A stretch of DNA of 64,000 bases from Hyphomicrobiaceae bacterium (GCA_030655135.1 JAURWC010000022.1:248001-312000), one strand, 5' to 3'; numbered from the stretch's first letter, positions 17,229 through 26,587 are shown. Notes: a model not told the origin generated them from the sequence alone. A program made the numbers and translations.

Positions 17229-17885
17229 TTAAAAAAGGCTTTCGCGGTAGAGGAGCGCTACCCGCGTCGCACCCGGCGATACATTGCCGACAGTCTCCGC
17301 ACGCGGCATCGGCAATCCTTCGCCGGACGCGGCCCAGCCATTGGGGTAGCGGAGGGAGATGGTGACGGGGTTGCCGCCTTGCTCTTTTGTTGCCGATGCG
17401 AGTTGCTGCTCCAGCGCCGCAGTGCTGACCATCTCATTTTTCGGAACGGCCCGCTCGATAGCGCTTTTGGACCGCTCGAGGTCTAGTCTTGCATTCAGAA
17501 GCACGCGATCGTCACCCGAGATGCCGGACAGCTCGGCTGCGCGATCGAGAAAGACGCGGTCGTTGGTTTCAAGCTGCCGCTGCGCGCTGCGGCGCTCGCC
17601 GAGCGCGTAAACGCCGTTGCGATCGAACACCATCGCGGCGAGTTGATCACGCTCAAGGGCCAGATAGCGCGTCGTATTACTGTCTTCTGCATCGCGCGCA
17701 TTCTGCAATTCGGCTAGCGCATCGCTTCGTGCCTGGCGCAAGCCATCGACGGAGATCACGTTCGGCGCAGCCGGCGCTGTTTGCGGCCGGCGCAGATCTA
17801 CCGTTGGTGCGACAGGGCGCACGACTGACGCTGGTGTCACCGGTAGGTAAAACGGTGCCAACGTCGTGGTGGCGGTGATCGGCAT
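17229..17885 (-). CDS. Hypothetical protein, 218 residues, coiled-coil-like
   Basis: No family recognised. The N-terminus is Pro/Thr-rich (LAPFYLPVTPASVVRPVAP); the central part (about residues 45-150) is rich in Arg, Ala, Glu and Leu with a heptad-like pattern (QARSDALAELQNARDAED). The C-terminus contains ISLRYPNGWAASGEGLPMPR. No signal peptide or membrane span. First gene of the possible pair with the 99-residue protein downstream. Confidence 0.6.
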   Translation of the reverse strand: MPITATTTLAPFYLPVTPASVVRPVAPTVDLRRPQTAPAAPNVISVDGLRQARSDALAELQNARDAEDSNTTRYLALERDQLAAMVFDRNGVYALGERRSAQRQLETNDRVFLDRAAELSGISGDDRVLLNARLDLERSKSAIERAVPKNEMVSTAALEQQLASATKEQGGNPVTISLRYPNGWAASGEGLPMPRAETVGNVSPGATRVALLYRESLF

Positions 17886-17991
17886 AAAGGCGGGCCCCGG
17901 ACTCGTTACCTGCGCATCAGTACCGGAGCAGACTTAATGGCGCGTTAGACCAACCTGCAGTAGCGTAACGAAGATTAATGATTGCTTACGG

Positions 17992-20070
17992 TTACGCTGC
18001 AAACCCCCGCTGTTTCAGCAGCCCGCGAATTTCAGGTGGGCGGCCGCGGAAAGCGACATATGCCTCCGCGGGATCGCGGCGGTTGCCCGCGGAATAGATG
18101 TGCTTCTTGAGGCGGCCTGCGGTTTTCTTGTCGAAGACGTCGCCGGCTTCGACGAATGCCGCAAACGCATCCGCATCCATCACTTCGGACCAGAGGTAGC
18201 TGTAATAGCCGGCGGCATAGCCGCCCATGATGTGCAGGAAGTGCGGGATGCGGTGCCGCATCACCATGGCTTGCGGCATGGAAATGCGGGCCAGCGTTTC
18301 GCGTTCGAAGGCGGTAACGTCGAGACCGTCGGGATCGGCCGAGTGAAGGTCCATGTCAACCAGCGCGGACGACGTGAATTCGACCGTGGCAAAGCCCTGG
18401 TTGAAATTGCGCGCCGCCTTGAGGCGTTCGAGGAGCTTCTTGGGCATCGGCTTGCCGGTCTTCTCGTGCAGCGCGAATTTTTCCAGAACTTCGGGACGAG
18501 ACAGCCAGTGCTCGTAAAGCTGCGAGGGCAGCTCAACAAAGTCACGTGAGACGGCGGTGCCGGCGAGCGAGGGATAGGTGACGTCGGACAGCAGGCCGTG
18601 CAGGCCGTGTCCGAACTCGTGGAACAGCGTGCGGGCGTCGTCGAACGACAGCAGCGTCGATTCGCCTTCGGCGCCGCGGGCGAAGTTCATGACGTTGACG
18701 ATGATGGGCCGCTGCTCTCCGCCGAGCTTCATTTGCGAGCGGAAGGCCGACATCCACGCGCCGGATTGCTTTGACGGCCGGGCGAAATAGTCGCCCAGGA
18801 ACACGCCGACATGCTCGCCGCCGCGCGTCAGCACTTCCCAGACGCGGACGTCGGGATGGTAGCGCGGCGCGTCAGGCAGCTCCTTGAACTTCAGGCCGAA
18901 CAGCTTGGACGCCGTGTCGAAGGCGGCTGCGATCATGTTGTCGAGCTGCAGGTAGGGGCGGACCTCGCCGTCGTCGAGATCGAAGCGGGCTTTGCGTTCC
19001 TTTTCGGCGTAGTAACGCCAGTCCCAGGCGGCGATGGGAAAGTTGCCGCCTTCGGACTGGGCAAGTTTCTGCAACGCGTCGCGCTCTTCGGCGGCACGCT
19101 TGACCGCCGGCGACCAGACCTGGCCCAGCAGGTCGCGCACGGCAGCCGGCGTCTTGGCCATCGTGTCGTCGAGGGCGAAGTCGGCGTAGGTAGCGTAACC
19201 GAGCAGTTTGGCCAGTTCGGAGCGCAGGCCCACGATCTTGGCCACGATTTCGCGATTGTCGGTCTTGCCGCCATTCTCGCCACGGCGGGTCCAGGCGTTG
19301 AAAGCTTCCTCGCGCAAGTCGCGGCGGCTGGAGAACTGCAGGAAACTTTCGACGCTGGAGCGCGCCAGCGTGATGGCGTGGCCTTCGAGGCCGAGGTCGG
19401 CGGCCGTGCGGGCGGCAGCCTCGCGCACGCCTTCGGGCAGGCCGGCGAGATCCGCCTCTCCGTTCAAGATCAGACGCCAGTCTTGTTCGTCGGCCAGCAC
19501 GTTCTGGCTGAACTGGGTCTTCAGCTCCGCCAGGCTGCCGTTGATCTCGGCGACGCGTTTCTTGTTCTTCGCCGATAGCTTGGCGCCGGCACGCACGAAC
19601 GACAGATTCGTCCGGTCGAGCACGCGGGCCTGTTCGTCGTCGAGATCGAGGCGTTCGCGGCGCTCATGCAGGTCGGCGATGCGAGCGAACAGCTTGGCGT
19701 TGAGATAAATCCCGGAGTAATGCGCAGCGAATTGCGGTGCCAGCTCGCGTTCGATGGCCTGCAGCTGCTCGTTCGTGTCAGCGCTGGACAGATTGTAGAA
19801 AACCTCGGCGACGCGGCTCAAGCTTTCGCCTGCCTTTTCCAGCGCGACGATGGTGTTGTTGAAGGTCGGCTTTGACGTGGCCGTGGCGATCGCCTTGATC
19901 TCATCGCGGTGTTCGGCAAAAGCCGCCTTGAACGCCGGAAGGTAATGCGCTGGCCCGATGTCGGCAAAGGGCGGCATCTTGAATGGCGTGCGCCACGTCG
20001 CCAGCAGAGGATTGCCGGGCTTTGCTTTCGTCTTCGACACCCTGGTCTTGGCGGATACGGGCTTGGCCAT
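17992..20070 (-). CDS. dcp: M3 family oligopeptidase (peptidyl-dipeptidase Dcp type)
   Basis: Zinc metallopeptidase that degrades short peptides in the cytosol. 692 residues; the HEXXH zinc motif appears as TLFHEFGHGLHGLL (about residue 475), followed by the downstream Glu region FVELPSQLYEHWL. The N-terminal NPLLATWRTPFKMPPFADI and the C-terminal FLHIMGGYAAGYYSYLWSEV are typical of Dcp. No signal peptide; the Lys-rich start suggests a cytosolic enzyme. Dcp and oligopeptidase A are hard to separate, but the APPF-like start favours Dcp. Confidence 0.92.
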   Translation of the reverse strand: MAKPVSAKTRVSKTKAKPGNPLLATWRTPFKMPPFADIGPAHYLPAFKAAFAEHRDEIKAIATATSKPTFNNTIVALEKAGESLSRVAEVFYNLSSADTNEQLQAIERELAPQFAAHYSGIYLNAKLFARIADLHERRERLDLDDEQARVLDRTNLSFVRAGAKLSAKNKKRVAEINGSLAELKTQFSQNVLADEQDWRLILNGEADLAGLPEGVREAAARTAADLGLEGHAITLARSSVESFLQFSSRRDLREEAFNAWTRRGENGGKTDNREIVAKIVGLRSELAKLLGYATYADFALDDTMAKTPAAVRDLLGQVWSPAVKRAAEERDALQKLAQSEGGNFPIAAWDWRYYAEKERKARFDLDDGEVRPYLQLDNMIAAAFDTASKLFGLKFKELPDAPRYHPDVRVWEVLTRGGEHVGVFLGDYFARPSKQSGAWMSAFRSQMKLGGEQRPIIVNVMNFARGAEGESTLLSFDDARTLFHEFGHGLHGLLSDVTYPSLAGTAVSRDFVELPSQLYEHWLSRPEVLEKFALHEKTGKPMPKKLLERLKAARNFNQGFATVEFTSSALVDMDLHSADPDGLDVTAFERETLARISMPQAMVMRHRIPHFLHIMGGYAAGYYSYLWSEVMDADAFAAFVEAGDVFDKKTAGRLKKHIYSAGNRRDPAEAYVAFRGRPPEIRGLLKQRGFAA

Positions 20071-20201
20071 GCGTAACGGTCCTCAAATCGCGGATTGAGC
20101 GGAATCGATAGCGCACTGTGCTGGCGGCGCCAATGTCCCGGGGAACTGACGTGCGCTTAGAAGCAGACAGCGGCGACAGCAAGACGCTAGCCCGAAACGG
20201 A

Positions 20202-20236
20202 CGAAGGACCGGTGGGGGAACCGGTCCTTCGCTTTT
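20202..20236 (+). terminator. Intrinsic terminator without an annotated upstream gene
   Basis: Perfect 11-bp stem CGAAGGACCGG/CCGGTCCTTCG (20202-20212 with 20221-20231), 8-base loop, then CTTTT on the plus strand. The nearest plus-strand gene upstream ends at 16789, so this may end a small RNA starting in the dcp upstream region. Confidence 0.65.
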
Positions 20237-20489
20237 GCAGGGCAGACGAGGCTTGAGACAAGTCTTTAGGACAAGTCTTGGGAGAGCTACCTTCGAGACC
20301 CGCTCAGCGCCCGGTCGGTGGGCTGGGGGGCTAGTCCGAACTCGGTCGCTGTGTGAACCAGTCCCGGAGGCAACTGTTGGAATATTGCTCCGCGTTTGCG
20401 GCGGACGCACGGCCCGCCAGCGACACGATCGCGGCGGACTGAGGGTATTTTGGTGGGTGTTTTGTTGGAAGATTTGACGCTGTCTTGTC

Positions 20490-20536
20490 GTGCGTCTCAT
20501 CGGAATACCGCTGCACACATTTCCGGAAGCACGCAT
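20490..20536. repeat. 43-bp palindrome family, divergent copy
   Basis: Arms GTGCGT...ACGCAT-like enclose TCATCGGAATACCG and CACACATTTCCGGAAGC. It matches the better copies at 33559 and 59769 in the inner words CGGAA-ACCG and CACACnTTnnCGGAAGC. Confidence 0.6.
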
Positions 20537-20782
20537 ACGGCGGAGGAAGGTTGGCCCGATCCACGGAGAGAAAAGCTCGGATTGGGGATTGGGGGCTAGC
20601 TCCGAGACAGGGATGGTGGACCGGGCCAATCGCCGTTTTGTAGAGGGTGGCGCCCGAATGTGACGATCCTGTGGACTCCTGTGCGCACGCGCCGTCACGA
20701 CATTTTGTAACGGCCGTGAGCAGGCGACTTGAAAAAGGTTGCGATGCGGTCAATCATCGAAGCGTCCTAACAGGAGGCGCGC

Positions 20783-21181
20783 TTGAGCGAATCCGAACCG
20801 ATAGCATTCAGCCCGCGTCGCGTGGGCCCACGCGACGCGGCTTATTCCAACGCTGCGACCACGTCTGGCCGGGACGCACCGGCCGTCACGGCATTCAATC
20901 GACAAGAACTGACCGAGATCCTCGCCGTCTACGGCCGCAAGGTTGCCGCGGGTGAGTGGCGCGACTATGCCCTCGACCTCGGGCGGGAGCGGGCGGTGTT
21001 CTCGGTCTTCCGGCGATCGTCGGAGTGTCCGCTGTATCGCATCGAGAAATCGCCGAAGCTGGCGCGCAAGCAGGGTGCCTACAGTATCGTGGCGGCGACA
21101 GGGCTCATCCTGAAACGCGGCAACGAGCTGCGCCGTGTGCTGGCCGTGCTGGAGAAGGCTGTGCGGTTGGTTGAGGCGTGA
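20783..21181 (+). CDS. DUF2794 family protein
   Basis: A 132-residue protein of a family seen in alphaproteobacteria. The conserved core reads AAGEWRDYALDLGRERAVFS followed by VFRRSSECPLYRIEKSPKLA (about residues 55-95), then the GAYSIVAATGLILKRG strand. Start is a TTG at 20783 because AGGAGG lies five bases upstream and no ATG fits. No membrane segment; function unknown. Monocistronic. Confidence 0.87.
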   Translation: MSESEPIAFSPRRVGPRDAAYSNAATTSGRDAPAVTAFNRQELTEILAVYGRKVAAGEWRDYALDLGRERAVFSVFRRSSECPLYRIEKSPKLARKQGAYSIVAATGLILKRGNELRRVLAVLEKAVRLVEA

Positions 21182-21197
21182 AAGACGCGGTGACATG

Positions 21198-21240
21198 TGG
21201 TGCACCAATGTTGGGTCGCGCTACGCTTGACCCAACCTAC
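21198..21240. repeat. GTTGGGTC-family element, solo arm
   Basis: TGGTGCACCAATGTTGGGTC followed by GCGCTACGCTTGACCCAACCTAC, one half of the element seen complete at 41679-41761. Confidence 0.7.
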
Positions 21241-21287
21241 AAAACTATTCGTCGATCGCGCGCCTCTATCAGTCGTCTTGTTGGGAC

Positions 21288-21320
21288 GTGTCGTGGGCCC
21301 CCGCCTTCGCGGGGGTGACG
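21288..21320. repeat. CGTCATGCCCGC-family repeat, solo arm
   Basis: GTGTCGTGGGCCCCCGCC followed by TTCGCGGGGGTGACG: the right arm of the element that is complete at 47140-47275. It forms a strong internal hairpin (CCCCCGC/GCGGGGG). Confidence 0.7.
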
Positions 21321-21332
21321 GTTGACCAAGAG

Positions 21333-21366
21333 ACAAACGAAAGGGCCCCGCTCATCACGGGGCCCC
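21333..21366 (-). terminator. Terminator of the BAX-inhibitor-type gene
   Basis: Stem GGGCCCCG/CGGGGCCC (21343-21350 with 21358-21365), 7-base loop. On the minus strand it is followed by CTTTCGTTTGTCT, a T-rich tail. It lies 27 bases past the stop of the gene ending at 21393. Confidence 0.7.
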
Positions 21367-21392
21367 TCGTTATTTCTAATCTCAACCGGTCA

Positions 21393-22175
21393 CTATTCGC
21401 GATTGCCGAACAGGCTCAGCAGCGAGGTGAACATGTTGATGAAGTCGAGGTAGAGGCTCAACGCACCCATGATGGCGCCCTTGGCGACGAGCGTCGCGTC
21501 GTGGCGGATCTCAGCGTAGCCGTCCTTGATCTGCTGCGTGTCGTAGGCTGTGAGGCCAGCGAACACCAGCACGCCGATCGCCGAGATGGCGAACTGCAGC
21601 GCGCTGGACTGCAGGAAGATGTTCACGAGAGCGGCGATGACGATGCCGATCACGCCCATGAACAGGAATGAACCCCAGCCCGAGATGTCCTTCTTCGTGG
21701 TGTAGCCCCAGACGCTCAACGACGCGAATGCGGCAGCAGTGACGAAGAACACCTGAACGATCGACTGCCCGGTGTAGACCAGGAAGATCGAGGACAGGGA
21801 CAGACCCATCACGGCCGCGAAGGCCCAGAACGAGATCTGCGCTGCGCCCACGCTCATTTTATGAACGCGGAACGACAGGAAGAACACGAAGGCCAGCGGA
21901 GCCAGCATGATGACCCACTTCAAAGGCGAGCCGTACATGGCAACGCCAGTCTGCGTGAGCATCGTGCCGTTGCGCAGGGTGGCAGCGGCCAACGACGGGT
22001 CCGTCGTCGTCGTCACCAATGTCAGGGCATAAGCGATCAAGCCCGTGAGGGCGACGCCGGCAGCCATATAGTTGTACACGCCAAGCATGTACGCGCGCAG
22101 ACCCTCGTCGACCCGCACGTCGGTGCGCGTGGTCGAGCCGGTGCCGGCCTGCGGGTATCTATCGTCGAGAGCCAT
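21393..22175 (-). CDS. BAX inhibitor-1 (TMBIM/YccA) family membrane protein
   Basis: Inner-membrane protein of 260 residues with seven predicted membrane segments after a polar N-terminal tail. Typical features are RAYMLGVYNYMAAGVALTGL (about 29-48), SVGAAQISFW and the C-terminal AIMGALSLYLDFINMFTSLL followed by LSLFGNRE with the conserved acidic residue in the pore region. Family members have been linked to calcium leak and membrane protein quality control; the role here is not known. MALDDRY at 22175 is preferred; an ATG at 22193 (MKGIDQ) is the alternative. Confidence 0.9.
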   Translation of the reverse strand: MALDDRYPQAGTGSTTRTDVRVDEGLRAYMLGVYNYMAAGVALTGLIAYALTLVTTTTDPSLAAATLRNGTMLTQTGVAMYGSPLKWVIMLAPLAFVFFLSFRVHKMSVGAAQISFWAFAAVMGLSLSSIFLVYTGQSIVQVFFVTAAAFASLSVWGYTTKKDISGWGSFLFMGVIGIVIAALVNIFLQSSALQFAISAIGVLVFAGLTAYDTQQIKDGYAEIRHDATLVAKGAIMGALSLYLDFINMFTSLLSLFGNRE

Positions 22176-22335
22176 CTGATCAATCCCTTTCATAAGCTCT
22201 TTCGCAAACCAAAGTTTGCGCAAGGAATATGTCCCCATGCTGACGCTAGTTCAAGGGCGCGCCCCCGAATAATGTTGGAAGCGGCATCTGAGATCTCCCT
22301 GAGAAATCAAATGCCAGCAGGAGTTAACGGACGCG

Positions 22336-24933
22336 TCAAGCCGTGCGCAGGTAGGGAACGGGCCGTGCCCGCAGGACCGCCAGCGTGCCAATACCGCCAA
22401 ACAGCGCGACCAGGCCAAGGGAAAGGGCCAGCACCTGCGCCACCGGCACCCAGGAAAAGGCGAACGGGATCTGCATGATATGCTCGACGGCGACGTAGGC
22501 AGCGATGCCGCCGAGTATAACCGCGAAGATGGCCGTGATCGACGCCAGCAGGGCGTATTCGAGCAGATGCGACGTCAGGATGCGGCGGCGCGTGGCCCCC
22601 AAGGTCTTCAGGATAACGGCCTCGAGGATGCGGCGGCGCTGCGCCGTGGCGAGGGCGCCAGCCAGCACGAGAGCGCCAGCCAGCAACGTGACGCCCCCCG
22701 CGACGCGGACAGCGATCATGACTTTCGAGAAGATCGTGTTGAAAGCTTCGATGGCGTCCTTCACACGCACGGCCGTCACGGCCGGGTAGGCCTTGCCCAG
22801 CGTCCGCGACAAGCTGACTTCTGTCTGCAGGCTGGCCGACTTCGGCAGCGTAACCGTCGCCAATAGGTTGTGCGGCGCGCCTTGCAGGGTGTTGGGCGAG
22901 AAGACCATGACGAAGTTGAGGTTGAGGTTTTCCCACTTCACCTCGCGCAGGTTGGCGATACGGGCGGAGATATTGCGGCCGAGAACGTTGACCGTCACCA
23001 TGTCGCCGAGCTTGACGCCCAGCTTGTGCGCCAGCTCCGCCTCGAACGAGACGAGCGGTTCGCCGCTGTAGCCGGCGGCCCACCATTCTCCGGCGACGAG
23101 TTTCGAGCCTTCGGGCAACGCCTCCGAATAGGTCAGGCCGCGGTCGCCGTTGAGCACCCACTGGGCTTCGGGCGGCGCCTTGATGTCCTCGACGTTCTTG
23201 TCGCCGAGCTTCACGAGGCGGCCGCGCAGCATCGGCGCGTCGACGAGGTGCGTGCCCGGCACTTCCTTTTCGACGAGAGCTGAGAAGGCCGGATAGTCGG
23301 CCTTGGGGATATCGAGCACGAAGTAGTTGGGCGAGTTCGCCGGCATGCGGCTGGTGAGTTCACTCACCAGCGAGGCATCGGCCAGCGCGACGGCGGACAG
23401 CAACGAGAGGCCGGCACCGAGCGACAGCACGACCGAGCGCGTCAGCCCGCCGGGCGCGCCGAGGTTGGAGATTGCCAGCGCGAGTTCCGGCAGGCGCGGG
23501 CGGCGCATGCGGCGGGCGGCCCACGTCACGGCAGTGCCGAGCGTCCAGAACACGGCGAAGATGACCGTGACGCCGATGCAGAAATAGAGCGCGATCAGGC
23601 GTGCATCCGACAACAGCACGGCCAGGGCAACGAGTGCCGCGGCGACGGCTGCGACCAAGGCGACGATAAACCAGCGCGGACGGCCGCTGCCGGGTGCAAC
23701 CTCGTCGCGGAACAGCACGCTCGGCGAGACGAGTTCTGCGCGGCCCAGGGGCCAGAGCGTGAAGAGCAAAGCGACGAGCAGCCCGTAAAGCGCACCGAGG
23801 CCGACGCTGGCGGGCGTAACGGACAGCGAAGCCTTGATCGGCAGCATATCGCCGTAAAAGCCGTTAATAAGGACCGGCACGAGGTAGCCCAGCACGACGC
23901 CGATCAGGATGCCGACGGCGGTGATGGCCATCACCTGCATGAGAAACAGCATGAAGATGACGCGGCTGGTGGCACCGACGCTCTTCATCGTGGCGATGAC
24001 CTTGCGCCGGCGATCGATGAACGTCGCCACCGCGTTGGCGACGCCGACACCGCCGACGAGCAGCGAGGCGAGGCCCAGCATCGTCAGGAACTGGCGCAGG
24101 CGCTCCAACGTGCGGCTGACCTGAGGCGAGGGATCGCGCCGGTCTGCGATGGTGAAGCCGGCGTCGGGGATCTCTTTCTTGATCTGCTCGCGGAAGCCCG
24201 CAAGCGTCGATGGGTCTGCGCCCGCGTCGCCGGGAAGTTTCAGAGCATAGCGCCAGCGCACGAGGGCGCCGGGCTGTACGAGGCCGGTCTTCATCAACGT
24301 ATCGGTCGAAACAAGCACGCGCGGGCCGTACGTCAGGCGATCGATGAGGCCATCGGGCTCCTGGTCGACGGCGGCGCGCACGTCGACCTCGGCTTCGCCG
24401 ATGCGCATCTTGTCGCCGACCTTGAGGCCGAGGCGTTCCAGCAAGGCGGGATCGACGGCGGCGGCGTTGGGAACGTCGGCGATCGTCGACTTGAAGTCGG
24501 CGCCGCCGGCAAGCGTGACTTTGCCCGCGAGCGGGTAGGCGGCATCCACCGCCTTCAGCTCGATCAGTGACTGGTCTTCGCCGTCGAGGCGGCGGCCCAT
24601 GGTGCGCATCGTCGCCGTTTCGCTGATGCGGCCTTGCGCGTCGAGCCAGGCGCGATCTTTGCCTTCGGCGCGAGCGTGCATGCGTGCGAACGTGACGTCG
24701 CCACCCAGTATGGACTCGCCCTGCTTTTCGAAGCCGGCGCGAAGGGCGTCCGACAGCGCACCGACGGCGGTGATGACGGTGACGCCCAGCGCGACACAGG
24801 CGATGAAGACGTAGAAGCCGCTGAGGCCCGAGCGCAGTTCGCGCATTGCCATGCGCGTGAGCTCGGCCCACGAGATGCCGGATGCGCGTGGGCGCGATGA
24901 TGCTGGAACGTTTGCGGCGGTTGCGGTCGTCAT
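22336..24933 (-). CDS. ABC transporter permease, FtsX/MacB type (YbbP-like)
   Basis: Large permease of 865 residues with one N-terminal membrane segment, a periplasmic MacB-PCD-like domain, a first FtsX domain (about 255-375), further membrane spans, a second periplasmic domain and a C-terminal FtsX domain (about 735-855, ITAIFAVILGGIAAYVAVEH). This duplicated layout is that of YbbP. ATG at 24933 overlaps the stop of the ATPase gene by four bases. With the adjacent TesA-type esterase it forms the conserved ybbA-ybbP/tesA neighbourhood. Substrate unknown; an envelope lipid role has been suggested for the family. Confidence 0.9.
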   Translation of the reverse strand: MTTATAANVPASSRPRASGISWAELTRMAMRELRSGLSGFYVFIACVALGVTVITAVGALSDALRAGFEKQGESILGGDVTFARMHARAEGKDRAWLDAQGRISETATMRTMGRRLDGEDQSLIELKAVDAAYPLAGKVTLAGGADFKSTIADVPNAAAVDPALLERLGLKVGDKMRIGEAEVDVRAAVDQEPDGLIDRLTYGPRVLVSTDTLMKTGLVQPGALVRWRYALKLPGDAGADPSTLAGFREQIKKEIPDAGFTIADRRDPSPQVSRTLERLRQFLTMLGLASLLVGGVGVANAVATFIDRRRKVIATMKSVGATSRVIFMLFLMQVMAITAVGILIGVVLGYLVPVLINGFYGDMLPIKASLSVTPASVGLGALYGLLVALLFTLWPLGRAELVSPSVLFRDEVAPGSGRPRWFIVALVAAVAAALVALAVLLSDARLIALYFCIGVTVIFAVFWTLGTAVTWAARRMRRPRLPELALAISNLGAPGGLTRSVVLSLGAGLSLLSAVALADASLVSELTSRMPANSPNYFVLDIPKADYPAFSALVEKEVPGTHLVDAPMLRGRLVKLGDKNVEDIKAPPEAQWVLNGDRGLTYSEALPEGSKLVAGEWWAAGYSGEPLVSFEAELAHKLGVKLGDMVTVNVLGRNISARIANLREVKWENLNLNFVMVFSPNTLQGAPHNLLATVTLPKSASLQTEVSLSRTLGKAYPAVTAVRVKDAIEAFNTIFSKVMIAVRVAGGVTLLAGALVLAGALATAQRRRILEAVILKTLGATRRRILTSHLLEYALLASITAIFAVILGGIAAYVAVEHIMQIPFAFSWVPVAQVLALSLGLVALFGGIGTLAVLRARPVPYLRTA

Positions 24934-25622
24934 GCGGCTGCCGCTCGCTCGTCGGCGGCGATCATGCCGTCGGCCATGCGGATGACGCGTTCGCATTCGG
25001 CGGCCAGGCGTTCGTCATGCGTCACGAGCACAAGCGTCGCCTGGCGGCGGCGTTGCAAACCGAACAGCAAATCCGTGACCTGGCGGCCGTTCTTGGTGTC
25101 GAGGTTTCCCGTCGGCTCGTCAGCGAGCAGCAGTTGCGGGTTCGGCGACAGCGCGCGAGCCAGCGCCACGCGTTGCTGTTCGCCCCCGGAGAGTTGGGCG
25201 GGATAATGATCGAGACGATGCTCCAGGCCGACCTCTGTCAAATGGGCGCGCGCGTTGTCGAAGGCATCGGCATGTCCAGCGAACTGGCGGGGAAGCGCGA
25301 CGTTCTCCAATGCGGTCATCGTCGGCACGAGGTGGAACGACTGGAAGACGATACCGATCTCGCGGCCACGCACCAGCGCAAGGTCATCCTCGCTCAGGCG
25401 GGTGAAGTCTTCACCGGCAACCTTGACTTGGCCCGAGGTCACACGCTCGAGACCGGCAAGGACCATCAGCAGCGACGTCTTGCCCGATCCGGACGGGCCG
25501 ACGATCGCCACGGACTGGCCCGGCGCGATGGCGAGATCGACACCACGCAGGATATCGACGGGGCCCGCGCGGCTTTCCAGCGTGAGGTGGACGTTTTTCA
25601 AGTCAATGATGGGGGCGGCCAC
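24930..25622 (-). CDS. ABC transporter ATP-binding protein (YbbA/LolD type)
   Basis: ATPase partner of the downstream permease. Walker A is GPSGSGKTSLL, the Q-loop lies in GIVFQSFHLVPTMTALENVA, the signature is QLSGGEQQRVALARAL, Walker B is LLLADEPTGNLD and the H-loop is LVTHDERLA. GTG at 25622 (GGAGA upstream, about 230 residues) is preferred; an earlier GTG at 25676 would add 18 residues without family similarity. Overlaps the permease gene by four bases; divergent from tesA. Confidence 0.92.
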   Translation of the reverse strand: MAAPIIDLKNVHLTLESRAGPVDILRGVDLAIAPGQSVAIVGPSGSGKTSLLMVLAGLERVTSGQVKVAGEDFTRLSEDDLALVRGREIGIVFQSFHLVPTMTALENVALPRQFAGHADAFDNARAHLTEVGLEHRLDHYPAQLSGGEQQRVALARALSPNPQLLLADEPTGNLDTKNGRQVTDLLFGLQRRRQATLVLVTHDERLAAECERVIRMADGMIAADERAAAA

Positions 25623-25762
25623 GCGTGTTCGTCTCCAGGCTGAACTCAGGTGAGGCTTGTGTAAAGCGTGACGCACTTCTACGTCTGCTTAGACGCTCTT
25701 AGCGAAGCGCTGTTCGTCGGCAGCATGATGGTCGCGACCTTTAGATATTGGGAAGTGCGAAA

Positions 25763-26449
25763 GTGAAACCACGTGGCAGGCTCGTCCGTATCGGGGTGCA
25801 AATGGTGGCCGCTCTGGCCGTTTGCAACGCGATTGTGATCTCAAGCATGGCAGCCCGGGCGGATGACGGCAGTGCGCCGATACGAATTGTCGCGTTTGGC
25901 GACAGTTTGACGGCCGGCTACGGTTTAAAGCCTTCCGAGGCGTTTCCGGTGCAATTGCAAGCGGCGCTGAAAGCCAAGGGGCACAACGTCGAGATCATCA
26001 ACGCCGGGGTTTCGGGTGACACGGCACCGGCCGGGTTGGAGCGCTTTGACTGGGCTGTGCCGGACGGGACCGAGGCGGTCATCCTTGAACTTGGGGCCAA
26101 CGACGCGCTGCGGGGGCTCGCGCCCAAGCAGACGAAAGCGAGCCTGGAGAGCATTCTCGGCAAGCTCAAAGCACGCAACATCGACGTGCTTCTCACAGGC
26201 ATGCGCGCGCCCAGCAACTGGGGTGAGGACTATCGCGAAGCGTTCGACGCGATGTATCCGGAGCTGGCCAGCCGCCACGGGACGTTGCTGTACCCGTTCT
26301 TCCTCGACGGTGTGCTGCAGGTCAAGAAGTACAACCTCGACGACGGCATGCACCCAACAGGCGCCGGCATCGCGGTGATCGTCGAGCGCATTTTGCCGTC
26401 GGTCGAAGAGCTGATCACGCGCGTCAAGGCAAGGCGCGCGGCGAAGTAG
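25763..26449 (+). CDS. tesA: Arylesterase/acyl-CoA thioesterase I, SGNH hydrolase (TesA)
   Basis: Periplasmic lipolytic SGNH hydrolase with esterase, thioesterase and lysophospholipase activity in related enzymes. Signal peptide about residues 1-32 (ending AARA). SGNH blocks: I FGDSLTAGYG (nucleophile Ser), II INAGVSGDT (Gly), III LGANDALRG (Asn), V DGMHPTGAG (Asp and His). GTG at 25763 with GGAAG upstream is chosen; a TTG at 25748 is possible. Divergent from the ybbA-ybbP pair, an arrangement conserved in many proteobacteria. Confidence 0.93.
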   Translation: MKPRGRLVRIGVQMVAALAVCNAIVISSMAARADDGSAPIRIVAFGDSLTAGYGLKPSEAFPVQLQAALKAKGHNVEIINAGVSGDTAPAGLERFDWAVPDGTEAVILELGANDALRGLAPKQTKASLESILGKLKARNIDVLLTGMRAPSNWGEDYREAFDAMYPELASRHGTLLYPFFLDGVLQVKKYNLDDGMHPTGAGIAVIVERILPSVEELITRVKARRAAK

Positions 26450-26455
26450 CGAAGG

Positions 26456-26544
26456 AGGTTGGGTCAAGCGCAGCGCGACCCAACAACTTGCGTGGTGCAG
26501 GAGCCTAAGTTGTTGGGTCACGCGAAGGCTTCACCCAACCTACC
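26456..26544. repeat. GTTGGGTC-family element
   Basis: GAGGTTGGGTCAAGCGCAGCG pattern at the left and ACCCAACCTACC at the right, with inner ACCCAAC/GTTGGGTC pairs and the shared word AACTTGCGTGGTGCA also found at 41710. Confidence 0.7.
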
Positions 26545-26587
26545 TCTGCAACGGCGAGCCTGATCGCCGACGACGCAAGAGCGCTGA

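Larger units (their letters stand above)
20071..20782. other. Long intergenic region with an orphan terminator and a palindromic repeat
   Basis: No protein gene is convincing in these 712 bases. Seen: a plus-strand intrinsic terminator at 20202-20236 without an upstream plus-strand gene; a tandem GACAAGTCTT word (20257-20266, 20270-20279); and a copy of the 43-bp palindrome family near 20490-20536. Open frames on the minus strand look like chance products of high GC. Confidence 0.6.

Noticed and set aside
20331-20753. Minus-strand frame of 140 residues in the dcp-DUF2794 gap
   Set aside because: No family features, crosses the 43-bp palindrome copy, composition like non-coding DNA.
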